Part shown: piece by piece, positions 51,890 through 60,963 of the stretch
How positions within the stretch are numbered: position 1 is the first letter of the stretch
Layout: every line of letters begins with the position of its first letter
Source: Streptomyces sp. AW19M42
GTDB taxonomy: Bacteria; Actinomycetota; Actinomycetes; Streptomycetales; Streptomycetaceae
Assembly: GCA_000470535.1 (NCBI GenBank)
Contig: CBRG010000109.1
Location: 1 to 64,000, forward strand
Direction: 5' to 3'
DNA: 64,000 nt
Notes under the pieces: model-generated
Databases searched by the model: none
Seen by the model: the letters and a program-made list of their open reading frames with translations, nothing else
What the model was told of the DNA's origin: nothing
Translations under genes and position numbers: made by a program

Positions 51890-52705
51890 ATGCCCCAGCC
51901 CGCCAGGTCCCCCCGTGTGTCCGCCGCGCCCGACGCCCCGGAGAGTGCCGCGGGCACGCGTGCCGCCGCCCAACGGCTCAAAATGCGGCGTGAACTGGCC
52001 GCCGCGGCGATGGAGCTCTTCGCCACGAAGGGGTACGAGGCGACGACGGTCGACGAGATCGCGGGCGCCGCGGGCGTCGCCAGGCGCACCTTCTTCCGGC
52101 ACTTCCGCTCCAAGGAAGAGGCCATCTTCCCGGACCACGACGACACTCTCGTACGCGCGGAGGCGGTCCTGAACGCCGCTCCGGCGCACGAGCACCCGCT
52201 CGACACGGTCTGCCGGGGCATCAAGGAAGTCATGAAGATGTACGCGGCGAAGCCCGCGGTCTCGGTGGCCCGCTACAAGCTGACCCGTGAGGTGCCCACC
52301 CTGCGGGAGGCGGAGATCGCCTCGGTGGCCCGCTACGAGCGGCTGTTCACGCGTTATCTGCTGGGCCACTTCGACGAGCGCGACCACCATGTCGGCAACG
52401 ACGACCCGCTCCTGGCGGAAGTCGCGGCGTCCGCCGTGGTCACCGCGCACAACCACGTACTGCGCCGGTGGCTGCGGGTGGACGGCCAGGGGGACGTGGA
52501 GGCGCAGCTGGACCACGCGTTCGCCATCGTCCGCGACACCTTCGGCACCGGGATCGGCGCGGGCCGCACCGCGGGCACCGAGCCGGCGAAGCCGCCCGCC
52601 GCCTCGGTGAGCACCGAGGCAGAGGTGCTGGTCGCCGTGGCGCGCACGGACGCGCCGCTGGACGAAGTGATGCGGACGATCCAGCAGGCGCTCAAGGAGC
52701 GCTGA
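51890..52705 (+). CDS. TetR-family regulator, likely controller of the ethylmalonyl-CoA locus
   Basis: 271 aa from ATG 51890, 91 bp after the dehydrogenase. The TetR helix-turn-helix (about 30-85) reads AAMELFATKGYEATTVDEIAGAAGVARRTFFRHFRSKEE. The ligand domain has the segment SVARYKLTREVPTLREAEIASVARYERLFTRYL, seen in acyl-CoA-sensing TetR proteins. A TetR repressor, AccR, that controls ethylmalonyl-CoA genes is known in S. avermitilis. This gene could be its counterpart, but that needs alignment. Confidence 0.85.
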   Translation: MPQPARSPRVSAAPDAPESAAGTRAAAQRLKMRRELAAAAMELFATKGYEATTVDEIAGAAGVARRTFFRHFRSKEEAIFPDHDDTLVRAEAVLNAAPAHEHPLDTVCRGIKEVMKMYAAKPAVSVARYKLTREVPTLREAEIASVARYERLFTRYLLGHFDERDHHVGNDDPLLAEVAASAVVTAHNHVLRRWLRVDGQGDVEAQLDHAFAIVRDTFGTGIGAGRTAGTEPAKPPAASVSTEAEVLVAVARTDAPLDEVMRTIQQALKER

Positions 52706-52732
52706 GCGGCGCCGCACGGCTCCCGGCGGCGG

Positions 52733-53563
52733 TCAGCGCCACGGCGGCGGTGCGGTCCCGTCGTTCCAGGCCACGAGCGCCTCGCCGTCCACGCAGAGGA
52801 TCGCGCACTGCTCCGCGTACTCCAGGGCCGGGGTGGTGTAGGCGCTGGTGGTGACGCAGACGGCGATCTCGGCCTCGTGCACGGCGTAGCAGGTTCCGCC
52901 GAATCGCTGGAGGTCCTGTGAGCCGACCTTGTTGTCCGGCCCGTAGTACTTGCACTGGACGACCAGGCGCCGCCCGTCGGGGGCGGTCGCGACCACATCC
53001 GCCCCCAGGTCACCCGCTCCGCCGACGGCCTGCACGTCGGAGCAGCCGTCCCGCTCGCAGAGCGCGGCGATCGCGTCCTCGAACCCGTCGGCGTCCAGGG
53101 CCTCGTGGTCCTGCGCCTCCTCCTCGGGCTCAGCCGGTTCCCACTCCTGTTCCGGCAGCGGTCCCCATTCCTGTTCCGGCAGCAGTTCCGGCAGCGGTTC
53201 CGGCAGGACTGCCGTGCGCGCCATGTCGTCGTCGTGGCGGGGCCGGAATTCCGGGCTCGGGGAGTCCCAGGGCTCCTGGGGCGGGTCGAAGAGCTCCTGC
53301 ACGGCCTCGGAGAGCGGGCCGGGGCCGCCGCGCGGGCGTCGACGCGTCCGGCGGAGGTGCAGGAGAAGGACGCCCGCCGCAACGATCGCGGCGGCCGGCA
53401 CGACGGCGGCCGGATGCCTGAGCACCCCCTCCCAGGCGATGCGCACCATCAGTCCTCCACCGCAGATCAGCAGAGCCACGGCCCCGAATCCGCAGGCGGT
53501 CGTGCGCACGCTGAAAGCCCTCGGGGAGCCGCCGGAACCCCGCCCTCGTACCGGTACCGTCAT
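52733..53563 (-). CDS. Membrane-anchored Mrr-type restriction endonuclease-like protein
   Basis: 276 aa. Two hydrophobic helices (about 24-42 and 50-70) anchor the N-terminus. A long Pro/Glu-rich linker follows, with repeated LPEQEW units (127-142). The C-terminal Mrr_cat nuclease domain (about 155-265) has E162 in DGFEDAIAAL, D189 in GDLGADVV and Q203-x-K205 in VVQCKYY, the PD-(D/E)xK-type catalytic set. Mrr relatives cut modified DNA. Membrane-tethered versions are widespread in actinobacteria with unknown purpose. It lies tail-to-tail with the TetR gene. Confidence 0.85.
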   Translation of the reverse strand: MTVPVRGRGSGGSPRAFSVRTTACGFGAVALLICGGGLMVRIAWEGVLRHPAAVVPAAAIVAAGVLLLHLRRTRRRPRGGPGPLSEAVQELFDPPQEPWDSPSPEFRPRHDDDMARTAVLPEPLPELLPEQEWGPLPEQEWEPAEPEEEAQDHEALDADGFEDAIAALCERDGCSDVQAVGGAGDLGADVVATAPDGRRLVVQCKYYGPDNKVGSQDLQRFGGTCYAVHEAEIAVCVTTSAYTTPALEYAEQCAILCVDGEALVAWNDGTAPPPWR

Positions 53564-53683
53564 GCGCGCCGCTCCGATATGCCTCTTCCAAGATCATTCA
53601 TGTCTGCCGTCTGCCCCGGCCGGCCCGATCCAACGGCGGTGAATACAGTTGCCGGTGATCCGGCCCGGTGCTGTGGTGTGCGG

Positions 53684-54484
53684 ATGACCAAGAACCAGGA
53701 CCACCACCTGCTGGCCGTCTTCGACCGGGAGATGCGCGAGTTCGCCCGCCCCGACGGCCCCGGCGTGCGCGTCGAGCGCACCGGTGACGTCGTACGCCAG
53801 ACCGGCGCGGCCCACGACTGGAACGGGGTCGTGTGGTCGTCCCCGGACCTGGACGGCGCACGGGCCGACGCGGCGATCGCCGCCCAGGTGGCCCACTGCG
53901 TGGAGCGCGGGTACGACGAGTTCGAGTGGAAGCTGTACGCACACGACCGCCCGGCCGATCTGGGGGCCCGGCTGCTGGCGGCCGGTTTCGAGGCGGAGGA
54001 GCCGGAGACCCTGCTGGTGGCGCCGGTCGCGGACCTTCCCACGGAGGCCGTGCTCCCCGAAGGCGTCCGGCTGCGCACCGTACGTGACGAGGCCGATGTG
54101 GAGCTGATGGCCCGCGCCCACGAGCAGGCGTTCGGCTCGGACTGGACCCGGCTGCGGCACCAGGTGCTGGCCCGGCTGAAGGAGGACCCGGACCACTTCG
54201 TGGGGGTGCTCGCCATGGCGGGCGAGGAGCCGGTCAGCTCGGCCCGGATGGAGCTGTACCCCGGCACCGGCTTCGCCGGGCTGTGGGGCGGCGGCACGGT
54301 GGAGGCGTGGCGCGGCAGGGGCGTCTACCGGGCACTGATCGCCTTCCGGGCCCGGATCGCCGCGGAGCGCGGCTTCCGGTACCTCCAGGTCGACGCGACC
54401 GAGCAGAGCCGCCCGATCCTGCAGCGCCTCGGGTTCACGGCCCTGACCACGACGACCCCGTACCTCTACCGCTCCACCTCCTGA
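53684..54484 (+). CDS. GNAT-family acetyltransferase with an N-terminal extension
   Basis: 266 aa. The C-terminal half (about 125-262) is a GNAT domain: VRLRTVRDEADVELMARAHEQAFG, then WGGGTVEAWRGRGVYRALIAFRARIAAERG and VDATEQSRPILQRLGF. The first 120 residues resemble a degenerate GNAT half (VAHCVERGYDEFEWKLYAHD and LLAAGFEAEEPETLLV), as in tandem GNATs. Product and substrate unknown. Confidence 0.85.
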   Translation: MTKNQDHHLLAVFDREMREFARPDGPGVRVERTGDVVRQTGAAHDWNGVVWSSPDLDGARADAAIAAQVAHCVERGYDEFEWKLYAHDRPADLGARLLAAGFEAEEPETLLVAPVADLPTEAVLPEGVRLRTVRDEADVELMARAHEQAFGSDWTRLRHQVLARLKEDPDHFVGVLAMAGEEPVSSARMELYPGTGFAGLWGGGTVEAWRGRGVYRALIAFRARIAAERGFRYLQVDATEQSRPILQRLGFTALTTTTPYLYRSTS

Positions 54485-54844
54485 ACTCCCGTTACGGGGC
54501 GCAACCCATCAAAAAAAGCCCCTCCTGTTGCTCATGCGTGGCACCCGGACGACAATTGAGGGAAATTACTGGCACCCAGTGCCTTGCCAGCTGTCACGGA
54601 GTGCCATACGTTGAAGTCGTCCGGGCGGCCGGCGTACTGAGACCTCACGTACGCCGGCTGTCCCCGCAAGCCAGGTGCCTGCGTGCCCGGACGCCTGCGT
54701 CACAGGCAAACCCTTCTGCTCCACAGAGCAGGCAGCCGAAGCATCACCAGCCGAACCGACGGCACACCTCCACGCAACACCGCTCCCCCTGCTTCGCAGG
54801 ACCCTCAAGCGTTCCCTCAGACGCAGCTCCATCGGAGGCACACC
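54485..54844. promoter_or_regulatory. ccr operon leader with a CTGGCA-N10-TGCCAG operator candidate
   Basis: This 360-bp gap carries no gene. CTGGCA (54569-54574) and TGCCAG (54585-54590) form a 6-bp inverted repeat; nested within is GGCAC-CCA-GTGCC (54571-54583). A further GAGTGCC at 54599-54605 repeats the half-site. Sequence just upstream (54508-54568) is A/T-rich and suits a promoter. The repeat cluster probably binds the regulator of the ethylmalonyl-CoA operon. GGAGG (54835-54839) serves the ccr GTG start at 54845. Confidence 0.6.
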
Positions 54845-56182
54845 GTGAAGGAAATCCTGGACGCGATCCAATCGCAGGACAGCACGGCCGCGGACTTCGC
54901 GGCGCTGCCCATCCCCGAGTCGTACCGCGCGGTGACCGTGCACAAGGACGAGGCCGAGATGTTCGCCGGCGTCGACAGCCGCGACAAGGACCCCCGCAAG
55001 TCCCTCCACATCGAGGACGTGCCGGTGCCCGAGCTGGGTCCGGGCGAGGCGCTGGTGGCGGTCATGGCCAGCTCGGTCAACTACAACTCCGTGTGGACGT
55101 CGATCTTCGAGCCCGTCTCGACCTTCGGCTTCCTGGAGCGGTACGGAAAGCTCAGCGACCTCAGCAAGCGCCACGACCTGCCGTACCACGTCATCGGCTC
55201 CGACCTGGCGGGCGTCGTCCTGCGCACCGGTCCAGGCGTCAACGCCTGGAAGCCCGGTGACGAGGTCGTCGCGCACTGCCTCTCGGTCGAACTGGAGTCC
55301 TCGGACGGCCACAACGACACGATGCTCGACCCCGAGCAGCGCATCTGGGGCTTCGAGACCAACTTCGGCGGGCTGGCCGAGGTCGCCCTGGTGAAGTCGA
55401 ACCAGCTGATGCCGAAGCCGGACCACCTCAGCTGGGAGGAGGCCGCGTCTCCCGGACTGGTCAACTCCACCGCGTACCGCCAGCTCGTCTCGCGCAACGG
55501 CGCGGGCATGAAGCAGGGCGACAACGTGCTGATCTGGGGCGCCAGCGGCGGACTCGGCTCCTACGCCACGCAGTTCGCGCTGGCCGGCGGCGCCAACCCG
55601 ATCTGTGTCGTCTCCAGCGACCAGAAGGCGGAGATCTGCCGGAAGATGGGCGCCGAGGCGATCATCGACCGCAACGCCGAGGGCTACAAGTTCTGGAAGG
55701 ACGAGCACAACCAGGACCCGCGCGAGTGGAAGCGCTTCGGCAAGCGCATCCGCGAACTGACCGGCGGCGAGGACGTGGACATCGTCTTCGAGCACCCGGG
55801 CCGCGAGACCTTCGGCGCCAGCGTCTACGTGACCCGCAAGGGCGGCACGATCGTCACCTGCGCCTCGACCTCGGGCTACACCCACGAGTACGACAACCGC
55901 TACCTGTGGATGTCGCTGAAGAAGATCGTGGGCTCGCACTTCGCCAACTACCGCGAGGCGTGGGAGGCGAACCGCCTGGTCGCCAAGGGGAAGATCCACC
56001 CGACGCTGTCGAAGGTCTACTCCCTGGAGGACACCGGCCAGGCCGCGTACGACGTGCACCGCAACCTCCACCAGGGCAAGGTCGGCGTCCTGGCGCTGGC
56101 GCCGCGCGAGGGCCTGGGTGTGCGCGACGAGGCCATGCGCGAGCAGCACATCGACGCCATCAACCGCTTCAGGGACGTCTGA
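54845..56182 (+). CDS. ccr: Crotonyl-CoA carboxylase/reductase
   Basis: 445 aa from GTG 54845. MDR-fold enzyme with the long ccr-specific insert: YNSVWTSIFEPVSTF in the GroES-like domain, VVAHCLSVELESSDGHNDTMLDPEQRIWGFETNFGG, NADPH site LIWGASGGLGSYATQFALAGGANPI, and the CO2-pocket segment FEHPGRETFG. Carboxylates and reduces crotonyl-CoA to ethylmalonyl-CoA, the committing step of the ethylmalonyl-CoA pathway and a source of polyketide extender units. First gene of a five-gene operon; ecm starts one base after its stop. Confidence 0.96.
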   Translation: MKEILDAIQSQDSTAADFAALPIPESYRAVTVHKDEAEMFAGVDSRDKDPRKSLHIEDVPVPELGPGEALVAVMASSVNYNSVWTSIFEPVSTFGFLERYGKLSDLSKRHDLPYHVIGSDLAGVVLRTGPGVNAWKPGDEVVAHCLSVELESSDGHNDTMLDPEQRIWGFETNFGGLAEVALVKSNQLMPKPDHLSWEEAASPGLVNSTAYRQLVSRNGAGMKQGDNVLIWGASGGLGSYATQFALAGGANPICVVSSDQKAEICRKMGAEAIIDRNAEGYKFWKDEHNQDPREWKRFGKRIRELTGGEDVDIVFEHPGRETFGASVYVTRKGGTIVTCASTSGYTHEYDNRYLWMSLKKIVGSHFANYREAWEANRLVAKGKIHPTLSKVYSLEDTGQAAYDVHRNLHQGKVGVLALAPREGLGVRDEAMREQHIDAINRFRDV

Positions 56183-56183
56183 T

Positions 56184-58205
56184 ATGAGTGGCCGTCAGAA
56201 GGACCGCCCCTGGCTCATGCGGACGTACGCCGGTCACTCGACCGCCGAGGCGTCCAACGAGCTCTACCGGCGCAACCTCGCCAAGGGCCAGACGGGCCTG
56301 TCGGTCGCCTTCGACCTGCCCACCCAGACCGGGTACGACCCCGACCACATCCTCGCCCGCGGCGAGGTGGGCCGGGTCGGCGTGCCCGTCTCGCACCTCG
56401 GTGACATGCGCCGGCTGTTCCAGGACATCCCGCTGGAGCAGATGAACACCTCGATGACGATCAACGCCACCGCGATGTGGCTGCTGGCGCTCTACCAGGT
56501 GGTCGCGGAGGAGCAAGGTCTTGACGGGGACGCGCTCGACAAGCTCCAGGGCACCACGCAGAACGACATCGTGAAGGAGTACCTCTCGCGCGGGACGCAC
56601 GTCTTCCCGCCGGGCCCCTCACTGCGGCTGACCACCGACATGATCACGTACACGGTCAACCGCATCCCCAAGTGGAACCCGATCAACATCTGCAGCTACC
56701 ACCTCCAGGAGGCCGGGGCCACCCCGGTCCAGGAGATCGCGTACGCCATGTCGACGGCCATCGCGGTCCTCGACGCCGTGCGCGACTCCGGGCAGGTGCC
56801 GCAGGAGAAGTTCGGCGCCGTCGTCGCCCGGATCTCCTTCTTCGTGAACGCGGGCGTCCGGTTCATCGAGGAGATGTGCAAGATGCGCGCCTTCGGCCGC
56901 ATCTGGGACCGGATCACCCAGGAGCGCTACGGCATCACCGAGGCCAAGCAGCGCCGCTTCCGCTACGGCGTCCAGGTCAACTCGCTCGGTCTGACCGAGG
57001 CCCAGCCGGAGAACAACGTCCAGCGCATCGTGCTGGAGATGCTGGCCGTCACCCTCTCCAAGGACGCCCGCGCCCGCGCGGTGCAGCTGCCCGCCTGGAA
57101 CGAGGCGCTGGGGCTGCCGCGCCCCTGGGACCAGCAGTGGTCGCTCCGTATCCAGCAGGTGCTCGCCCACGAGAGCGATCTGCTGGAGTACGAGGACATC
57201 TTCGCCGGGTCCCACGTCATCGAGGCCAAGGTGGCCGAACTGGTCACCGAATCGCTCGCGGAGATCGACCGGATCCAGCGGATGGGCGGCGCCATGGCGG
57301 CCGTCGAGTCCGGCTACCTCAAGTCCGAGCTGGTCTCCTCGCACGCCGCCCGGCGGGCCCGGATCGAGGGCGGCGACGAGAAGATCGTCGGCGTCAACAT
57401 CCACGAGGCCACCGAGCCCAACCCGCTCACCGCCGACCTCGACGCCGCGATCATGACGGTCGACCCGGCCAACGAGGCCAAGGTCGTCACCGCGCTCCAC
57501 GAGTGGCGCGACAACCGCGACGAGGCCCGCGCCACCGAGGCCCTGTCCGTCCTGAAGAAGGCCGCCGCGGGCACCGAGAACATGATGGAGGCCACCGTCG
57601 AGTGCGCCCGCGCGGGCGTCACCACGGGCGAGTGGTCCTGGGCGCTGCGCGATGTCTTCGGTGAGTTCCGCGCCCCGACCGGAGTGTCGTCCGCACCGGT
57701 CGCGGTGACCGCGCAGGAGGGCACCCCGCTGGCCCTGGTACGCGAGAAGGTCGCCCGGACCGCCGCGGACCTGGACGTGGGCCGGCTGCGGCTGCTCGTC
57801 GGCAAGCCCGGCCTGGACGGGCACTCCAACGGCGCCGAGCAGATCGCGGTACGCGCCCGCGACGCCGGCTTCGAGGTCGTCTACCAGGGCATCCGCCTGA
57901 CGCCCGAACAGATCGTCTCGGCCGCCGTCGCCGAGGACGTGCACTGCGTCGGCCTCTCGATCCTGTCCGGCTCGCACGCCGAGCTGGTGCCCGACGTGCT
58001 GACCCGGCTCCGCCGCACCGGCGCCGGCGACATCCCGGTGATCGCCGGCGGGATCATCCCGCCCGCCGATGCCGCGGACCTGATCAAAGCCGGCGTCGCC
58101 GCCGTATTCACCCCGAAGGACTTCGGTATCACGGAGATCATCGGCCGTATCGTCGACGAGATCCGGAAAGCGAACAAGCTCGACCCTCTGGAGGTCCCCG
58201 CATGA
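56184..58205 (+). CDS. ecm: Ethylmalonyl-CoA mutase (MeaA/Ecm), B12-dependent
   Basis: 673 aa. The N-terminal barrel (about 1-510) carries RPWLMRTYAGHSTAEASNELY and SVAFDLPTQTGYDPDH. The C-terminal cobalamin domain has PGLDGHSNGAEQIA with the lower-ligand H547, then LSILSGSHAELV and VIAGGIIPPADA. Single-chain mutases of this length that follow ccr convert (2R)-ethylmalonyl-CoA to methylsuccinyl-CoA, rather than methylmalonyl-CoA to succinyl-CoA. The stop overlaps the next ATG (ATGA). Confidence 0.95.
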   Translation: MSGRQKDRPWLMRTYAGHSTAEASNELYRRNLAKGQTGLSVAFDLPTQTGYDPDHILARGEVGRVGVPVSHLGDMRRLFQDIPLEQMNTSMTINATAMWLLALYQVVAEEQGLDGDALDKLQGTTQNDIVKEYLSRGTHVFPPGPSLRLTTDMITYTVNRIPKWNPINICSYHLQEAGATPVQEIAYAMSTAIAVLDAVRDSGQVPQEKFGAVVARISFFVNAGVRFIEEMCKMRAFGRIWDRITQERYGITEAKQRRFRYGVQVNSLGLTEAQPENNVQRIVLEMLAVTLSKDARARAVQLPAWNEALGLPRPWDQQWSLRIQQVLAHESDLLEYEDIFAGSHVIEAKVAELVTESLAEIDRIQRMGGAMAAVESGYLKSELVSSHAARRARIEGGDEKIVGVNIHEATEPNPLTADLDAAIMTVDPANEAKVVTALHEWRDNRDEARATEALSVLKKAAAGTENMMEATVECARAGVTTGEWSWALRDVFGEFRAPTGVSSAPVAVTAQEGTPLALVREKVARTAADLDVGRLRLLVGKPGLDGHSNGAEQIAVRARDAGFEVVYQGIRLTPEQIVSAAVAEDVHCVGLSILSGSHAELVPDVLTRLRRTGAGDIPVIAGGIIPPADAADLIKAGVAAVFTPKDFGITEIIGRIVDEIRKANKLDPLEVPA

Positions 58206-59218
58206 CCACGCCCGACCCGTCGCCCGTCACCACCCCGAACTCGGGCGGCTCCGCCGCGCACCCCTTGAACCGGCTACGCCCCCGACGCTCCTGCCTGGCC
58301 GTCCCGGGCTCGAACCCCCGCTTCCTGGAGAAGGCCCAGGGCCTCCCCGCGGACCAGGTGTTCCTGGACCTGGAGGACGCGTGTGCGCCGCTCGCCAAGG
58401 AGGGCGCCCGGCACCACATCGTCGACGCGCTGAACAACGGTGACTGGACGGGCAAGACCCGGGTCGTGCGGGTCAACGACTGGACGACGCACTGGACGTA
58501 CCGCGACGTCATCACGGTCGTCGAGGGCGCGGGCCCCCACCTCGACTGCATCATGCTGCCGAAGGTCCAGGACGCCCAGCAGGTCGTCGCGCTGGACCTG
58601 CTGCTGACCCAGATCGAGAAGACGATGGGCTTCGAGGTCGGGAGGATCGGCATCGAGGCGCAGATCGAGAACGCCAAGGGCCTGGTGAACATCGACGCCA
58701 TCGCCGCCGCCTCGCCCCGCCTGGAGACCCTGATCTTCGGCCCGGCCGACTTCATGGCCTCGATCAACATGAAGACCCTGGTCGTCGGCCAGCAGCCGCC
58801 CGGGTACGGCGCGGACGCCTACCACTACATCCTGATGCGCATTCTGATGGCGGCCCGCACGCACGATCTCCAGGCGATCGACGGCCCGTTCCTCCAGATC
58901 CGCGACGTGGACGCCTACCGCGAGGTCGCGGGCCGTGCGGCGGCGCTCGGCTTCGACGGCAAGTGGGTGCTGCACCCCGGCCAGGTCGACGCGGCGAACG
59001 AGGTGTTCTCGCCCTCCCAGGAGGACTACGACCACGCCGAGCTGATCCTCGACGCCTACGACTGGTGCACCTCGGAGGAGGGCGGCAAGAAGGGTTCGGC
59101 GATGCTCGGCGACGAGATGATCGACGAGGCCAGCCGCAAGATGGCCCTGGTCATCGCCGGCAAGGGCCGCGCGGCCGGCATGGAGCGCACGTCCAAGTTC
59201 GAAGCCCCGGAGGCCTGA
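58202..59218 (+). CDS. HpcH/HpaI-family malyl-CoA/beta-methylmalyl-CoA lyase
   Basis: 338 aa. CitE-like TIM barrel with RSCLAVPGSNPRFLEKA, VFLDLEDACAPLAKEGAR (metal-binding Glu/Asp), IMLPKVQDAQQV and FGPADFMASI. The C-terminal GFDGKWVLHPGQVDAANEVF is diagnostic. In this operon it should cleave beta-methylmalyl-CoA to glyoxylate and propionyl-CoA. Coupled to ecm by a 4-bp overlap and one base before the MaoC gene. Confidence 0.93.
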   Translation: MTTPDPSPVTTPNSGGSAAHPLNRLRPRRSCLAVPGSNPRFLEKAQGLPADQVFLDLEDACAPLAKEGARHHIVDALNNGDWTGKTRVVRVNDWTTHWTYRDVITVVEGAGPHLDCIMLPKVQDAQQVVALDLLLTQIEKTMGFEVGRIGIEAQIENAKGLVNIDAIAAASPRLETLIFGPADFMASINMKTLVVGQQPPGYGADAYHYILMRILMAARTHDLQAIDGPFLQIRDVDAYREVAGRAAALGFDGKWVLHPGQVDAANEVFSPSQEDYDHAELILDAYDWCTSEEGGKKGSAMLGDEMIDEASRKMALVIAGKGRAAGMERTSKFEAPEA

Positions 59219-59219
59219 T

Positions 59220-59747
59220 ATGCAGTTCGGGCGCACCTATGAGGAATTCGAGATCGGTGCTGTCTACAAGCACTGGCCCGGAAAGACCGTCACCGAATAC
59301 GACGACCACCTCTTCTGCCTGCTGACCATGAATCACCACCCGCTGCACATGGACAGCAACTACGCGGAGAGCACAACGGATTTCGGTAAGAACGTTGTCG
59401 TCGGCAACTACATCTACTCGTTGCTGCTCGGCATGTCGGTGCCGGACGTCTCCGGAAAGGCGATCGCCAACCTGGAGGTCGAATCGCTGAAGCATGTCGC
59501 ACCGACGTTCCACGGTGACACGGTCTACGGCGAGACGACCGTTCTGGACAAGACGCCGTCGAAGTCCAAGAGCGACCGCGGAATCGTTTACGTGGAGACC
59601 AGGGGATACAAGCAGGACGGGACACTGATCTGTGTGTTCCGTCGCAAGGTGATGGTCCCCACGGAGACGTACATCAAGGAGCGGGGCGGGGAGCAGCCCG
59701 GCCGCCCCGAGCCGAAGCAGCCTTCGCAGAAGAACGTGGAGAAGTAG
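59220..59747 (+). CDS. mch: MaoC-family mesaconyl-CoA hydratase
   Basis: 175 aa hot-dog fold. The hydratase 2 motif is TEYDDHLFCLLTMNHHPLHMD, with the Asp/His pair. Also seen are NVVVGNYIYSLLLGMSVPDVSG and the acyl-CoA edge LKHVAPTFHGDTVYGET. By operon position it hydrates mesaconyl-CoA to beta-methylmalyl-CoA. The C-terminal 25 residues are a Pro/Gln-rich hydrophilic tail. It starts one base after the lyase stop. Confidence 0.9.
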   Translation: MQFGRTYEEFEIGAVYKHWPGKTVTEYDDHLFCLLTMNHHPLHMDSNYAESTTDFGKNVVVGNYIYSLLLGMSVPDVSGKAIANLEVESLKHVAPTFHGDTVYGETTVLDKTPSKSKSDRGIVYVETRGYKQDGTLICVFRRKVMVPTETYIKERGGEQPGRPEPKQPSQKNVEK

Positions 59748-59749
59748 CC

Positions 59750-60955
59750 ATGGCCCGACTCGCCCAGACTGCCGGCCTCAGCGATGTCCAGCAGGAAATT
59801 CTCTCCACGGTCCGTGCTTTCGTCGACAAAGAGATCATTCCGGTCGCCACCCAGCTGGAGCACCGCGACGAGTACCCGGCCGAGATCGTCGAGGGCCTCA
59901 AGGAACTCGGACTCTTCGGGCTGATGATCCCGGAGGAATACGGCGGGCTGGGCGAGTCCCTCCTCACGTACGCGCTGTGCGTGGAGGAGATCGCCCGCGG
60001 CTGGATGAGCGTGTCCGGGATCATCAACACGCACTTCATCGTCGCGTACATGCTCAAGCAGCACGGCACGCAGGAGCAGAAGGACACCTTCCTGCCCCGG
60101 ATGGCGCTGGGCGAGGTACGCGGCGCGTTCTCGATGTCGGAGCCGGCCCTGGGCTCCGACGTCGCGGCGATCACCTCGAAGGGCGTCAGGGACGGCGACG
60201 AGTACGTACTCAACGGCCAGAAGATGTGGCTGACGAACGGCGGCACGTCCACGCTCGTCGCCGTTCTGTGCCGGAGTGACGAAGGCCACCCCGAGGGCAC
60301 CCCGGCGCACAAGTCGATGACCACGTTCCTGGTGGAGAAGGAGCCCGGATTCGGCGAGGTCCGGCCCGGCCTCACCATCCCCGGGAAGATCGACAAAATG
60401 GGCTACAAGGGCGTCGACACGACCGAACTCATCATGGACGGGCTACACATTCCAGCCAATCGTGTACTCGGTGGCGCCACCGGCCGAGGGTTTTACCAAA
60501 TGATGGACGGAGTGGAGGTGGGCCGGGTAAATGTCGCCGCACGTGGCTGTGGCGTCGCACAGCGTGCATTCGAGCTGGGCGTTTCCTACGCACAGCAGCG
60601 CCACACCTTCGGAAAACCGATCGCCCAGCACCAGGCGATCCAGTTCAAGCTGGCCGAAATGGCCACCAAGGTCGAGGCCGCGCATGCGATGATGGTAAAT
60701 GCAGCGCGCAAAAAGGACTCCGGGGAGCGGAACGACCTGGAGGCAGGGATGGCGAAGTACCTCGCCTCCGAGTACTGCAAGGAAGTCGTCGAGGACGCCT
60801 TCCGGATCCATGGCGGTTACGGCTTCTCCAAGGAGTACGAGATCGAGCGCCTCTACCGGGAGGCCCCGATGCTGCTGATCGGCGAAGGTACCGCCGAGAT
60901 CCAGAAAATGATCATCGGGCGCCGACTCCTTGAGGAGTACCGGTTCCAGGGTTGA
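59750..60955 (+). CDS. mcd: Methylsuccinyl-CoA dehydrogenase (acyl-CoA dehydrogenase family)
   Basis: 401 aa flavoenzyme. Typical blocks are FGLMIPEEYGGLG, AFSMSEPALGSDVAAI (FAD), LNGQKMWLTNGG, RHTFGKPIAQHQAIQF and the C-terminal HGGYGFSKEYEIERLYREAPMLLIGEGTAEIQ. In the ccr operon the substrate is methylsuccinyl-CoA, oxidised to mesaconyl-CoA. It lacks the N-terminal extension of the longer proteobacterial enzyme, as I recall for streptomycete homologues. Two bp after the MaoC stop; the operon ends at the hairpin 60964-60985. Confidence 0.92.
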   Translation: MARLAQTAGLSDVQQEILSTVRAFVDKEIIPVATQLEHRDEYPAEIVEGLKELGLFGLMIPEEYGGLGESLLTYALCVEEIARGWMSVSGIINTHFIVAYMLKQHGTQEQKDTFLPRMALGEVRGAFSMSEPALGSDVAAITSKGVRDGDEYVLNGQKMWLTNGGTSTLVAVLCRSDEGHPEGTPAHKSMTTFLVEKEPGFGEVRPGLTIPGKIDKMGYKGVDTTELIMDGLHIPANRVLGGATGRGFYQMMDGVEVGRVNVAARGCGVAQRAFELGVSYAQQRHTFGKPIAQHQAIQFKLAEMATKVEAAHAMMVNAARKKDSGERNDLEAGMAKYLASEYCKEVVEDAFRIHGGYGFSKEYEIERLYREAPMLLIGEGTAEIQKMIIGRRLLEEYRFQG

Positions 60956-60963
60956 TTGCCCCA

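Noticed and set aside
56100-56183. Cobalamin riboswitch for the B12-dependent mutase
   Set aside because: ccr and ecm are separated by a single base and no B12-box-like sequence was seen, so there is no room for a riboswitch at this gene.
59220-60955. Recent horizontal acquisition of the hydratase and dehydrogenase genes because of slightly more A/T-ending codons
   Set aside because: The shift is mild and patchy, the genes are tightly packed in a conserved operon order, and no mobile element flanks them.
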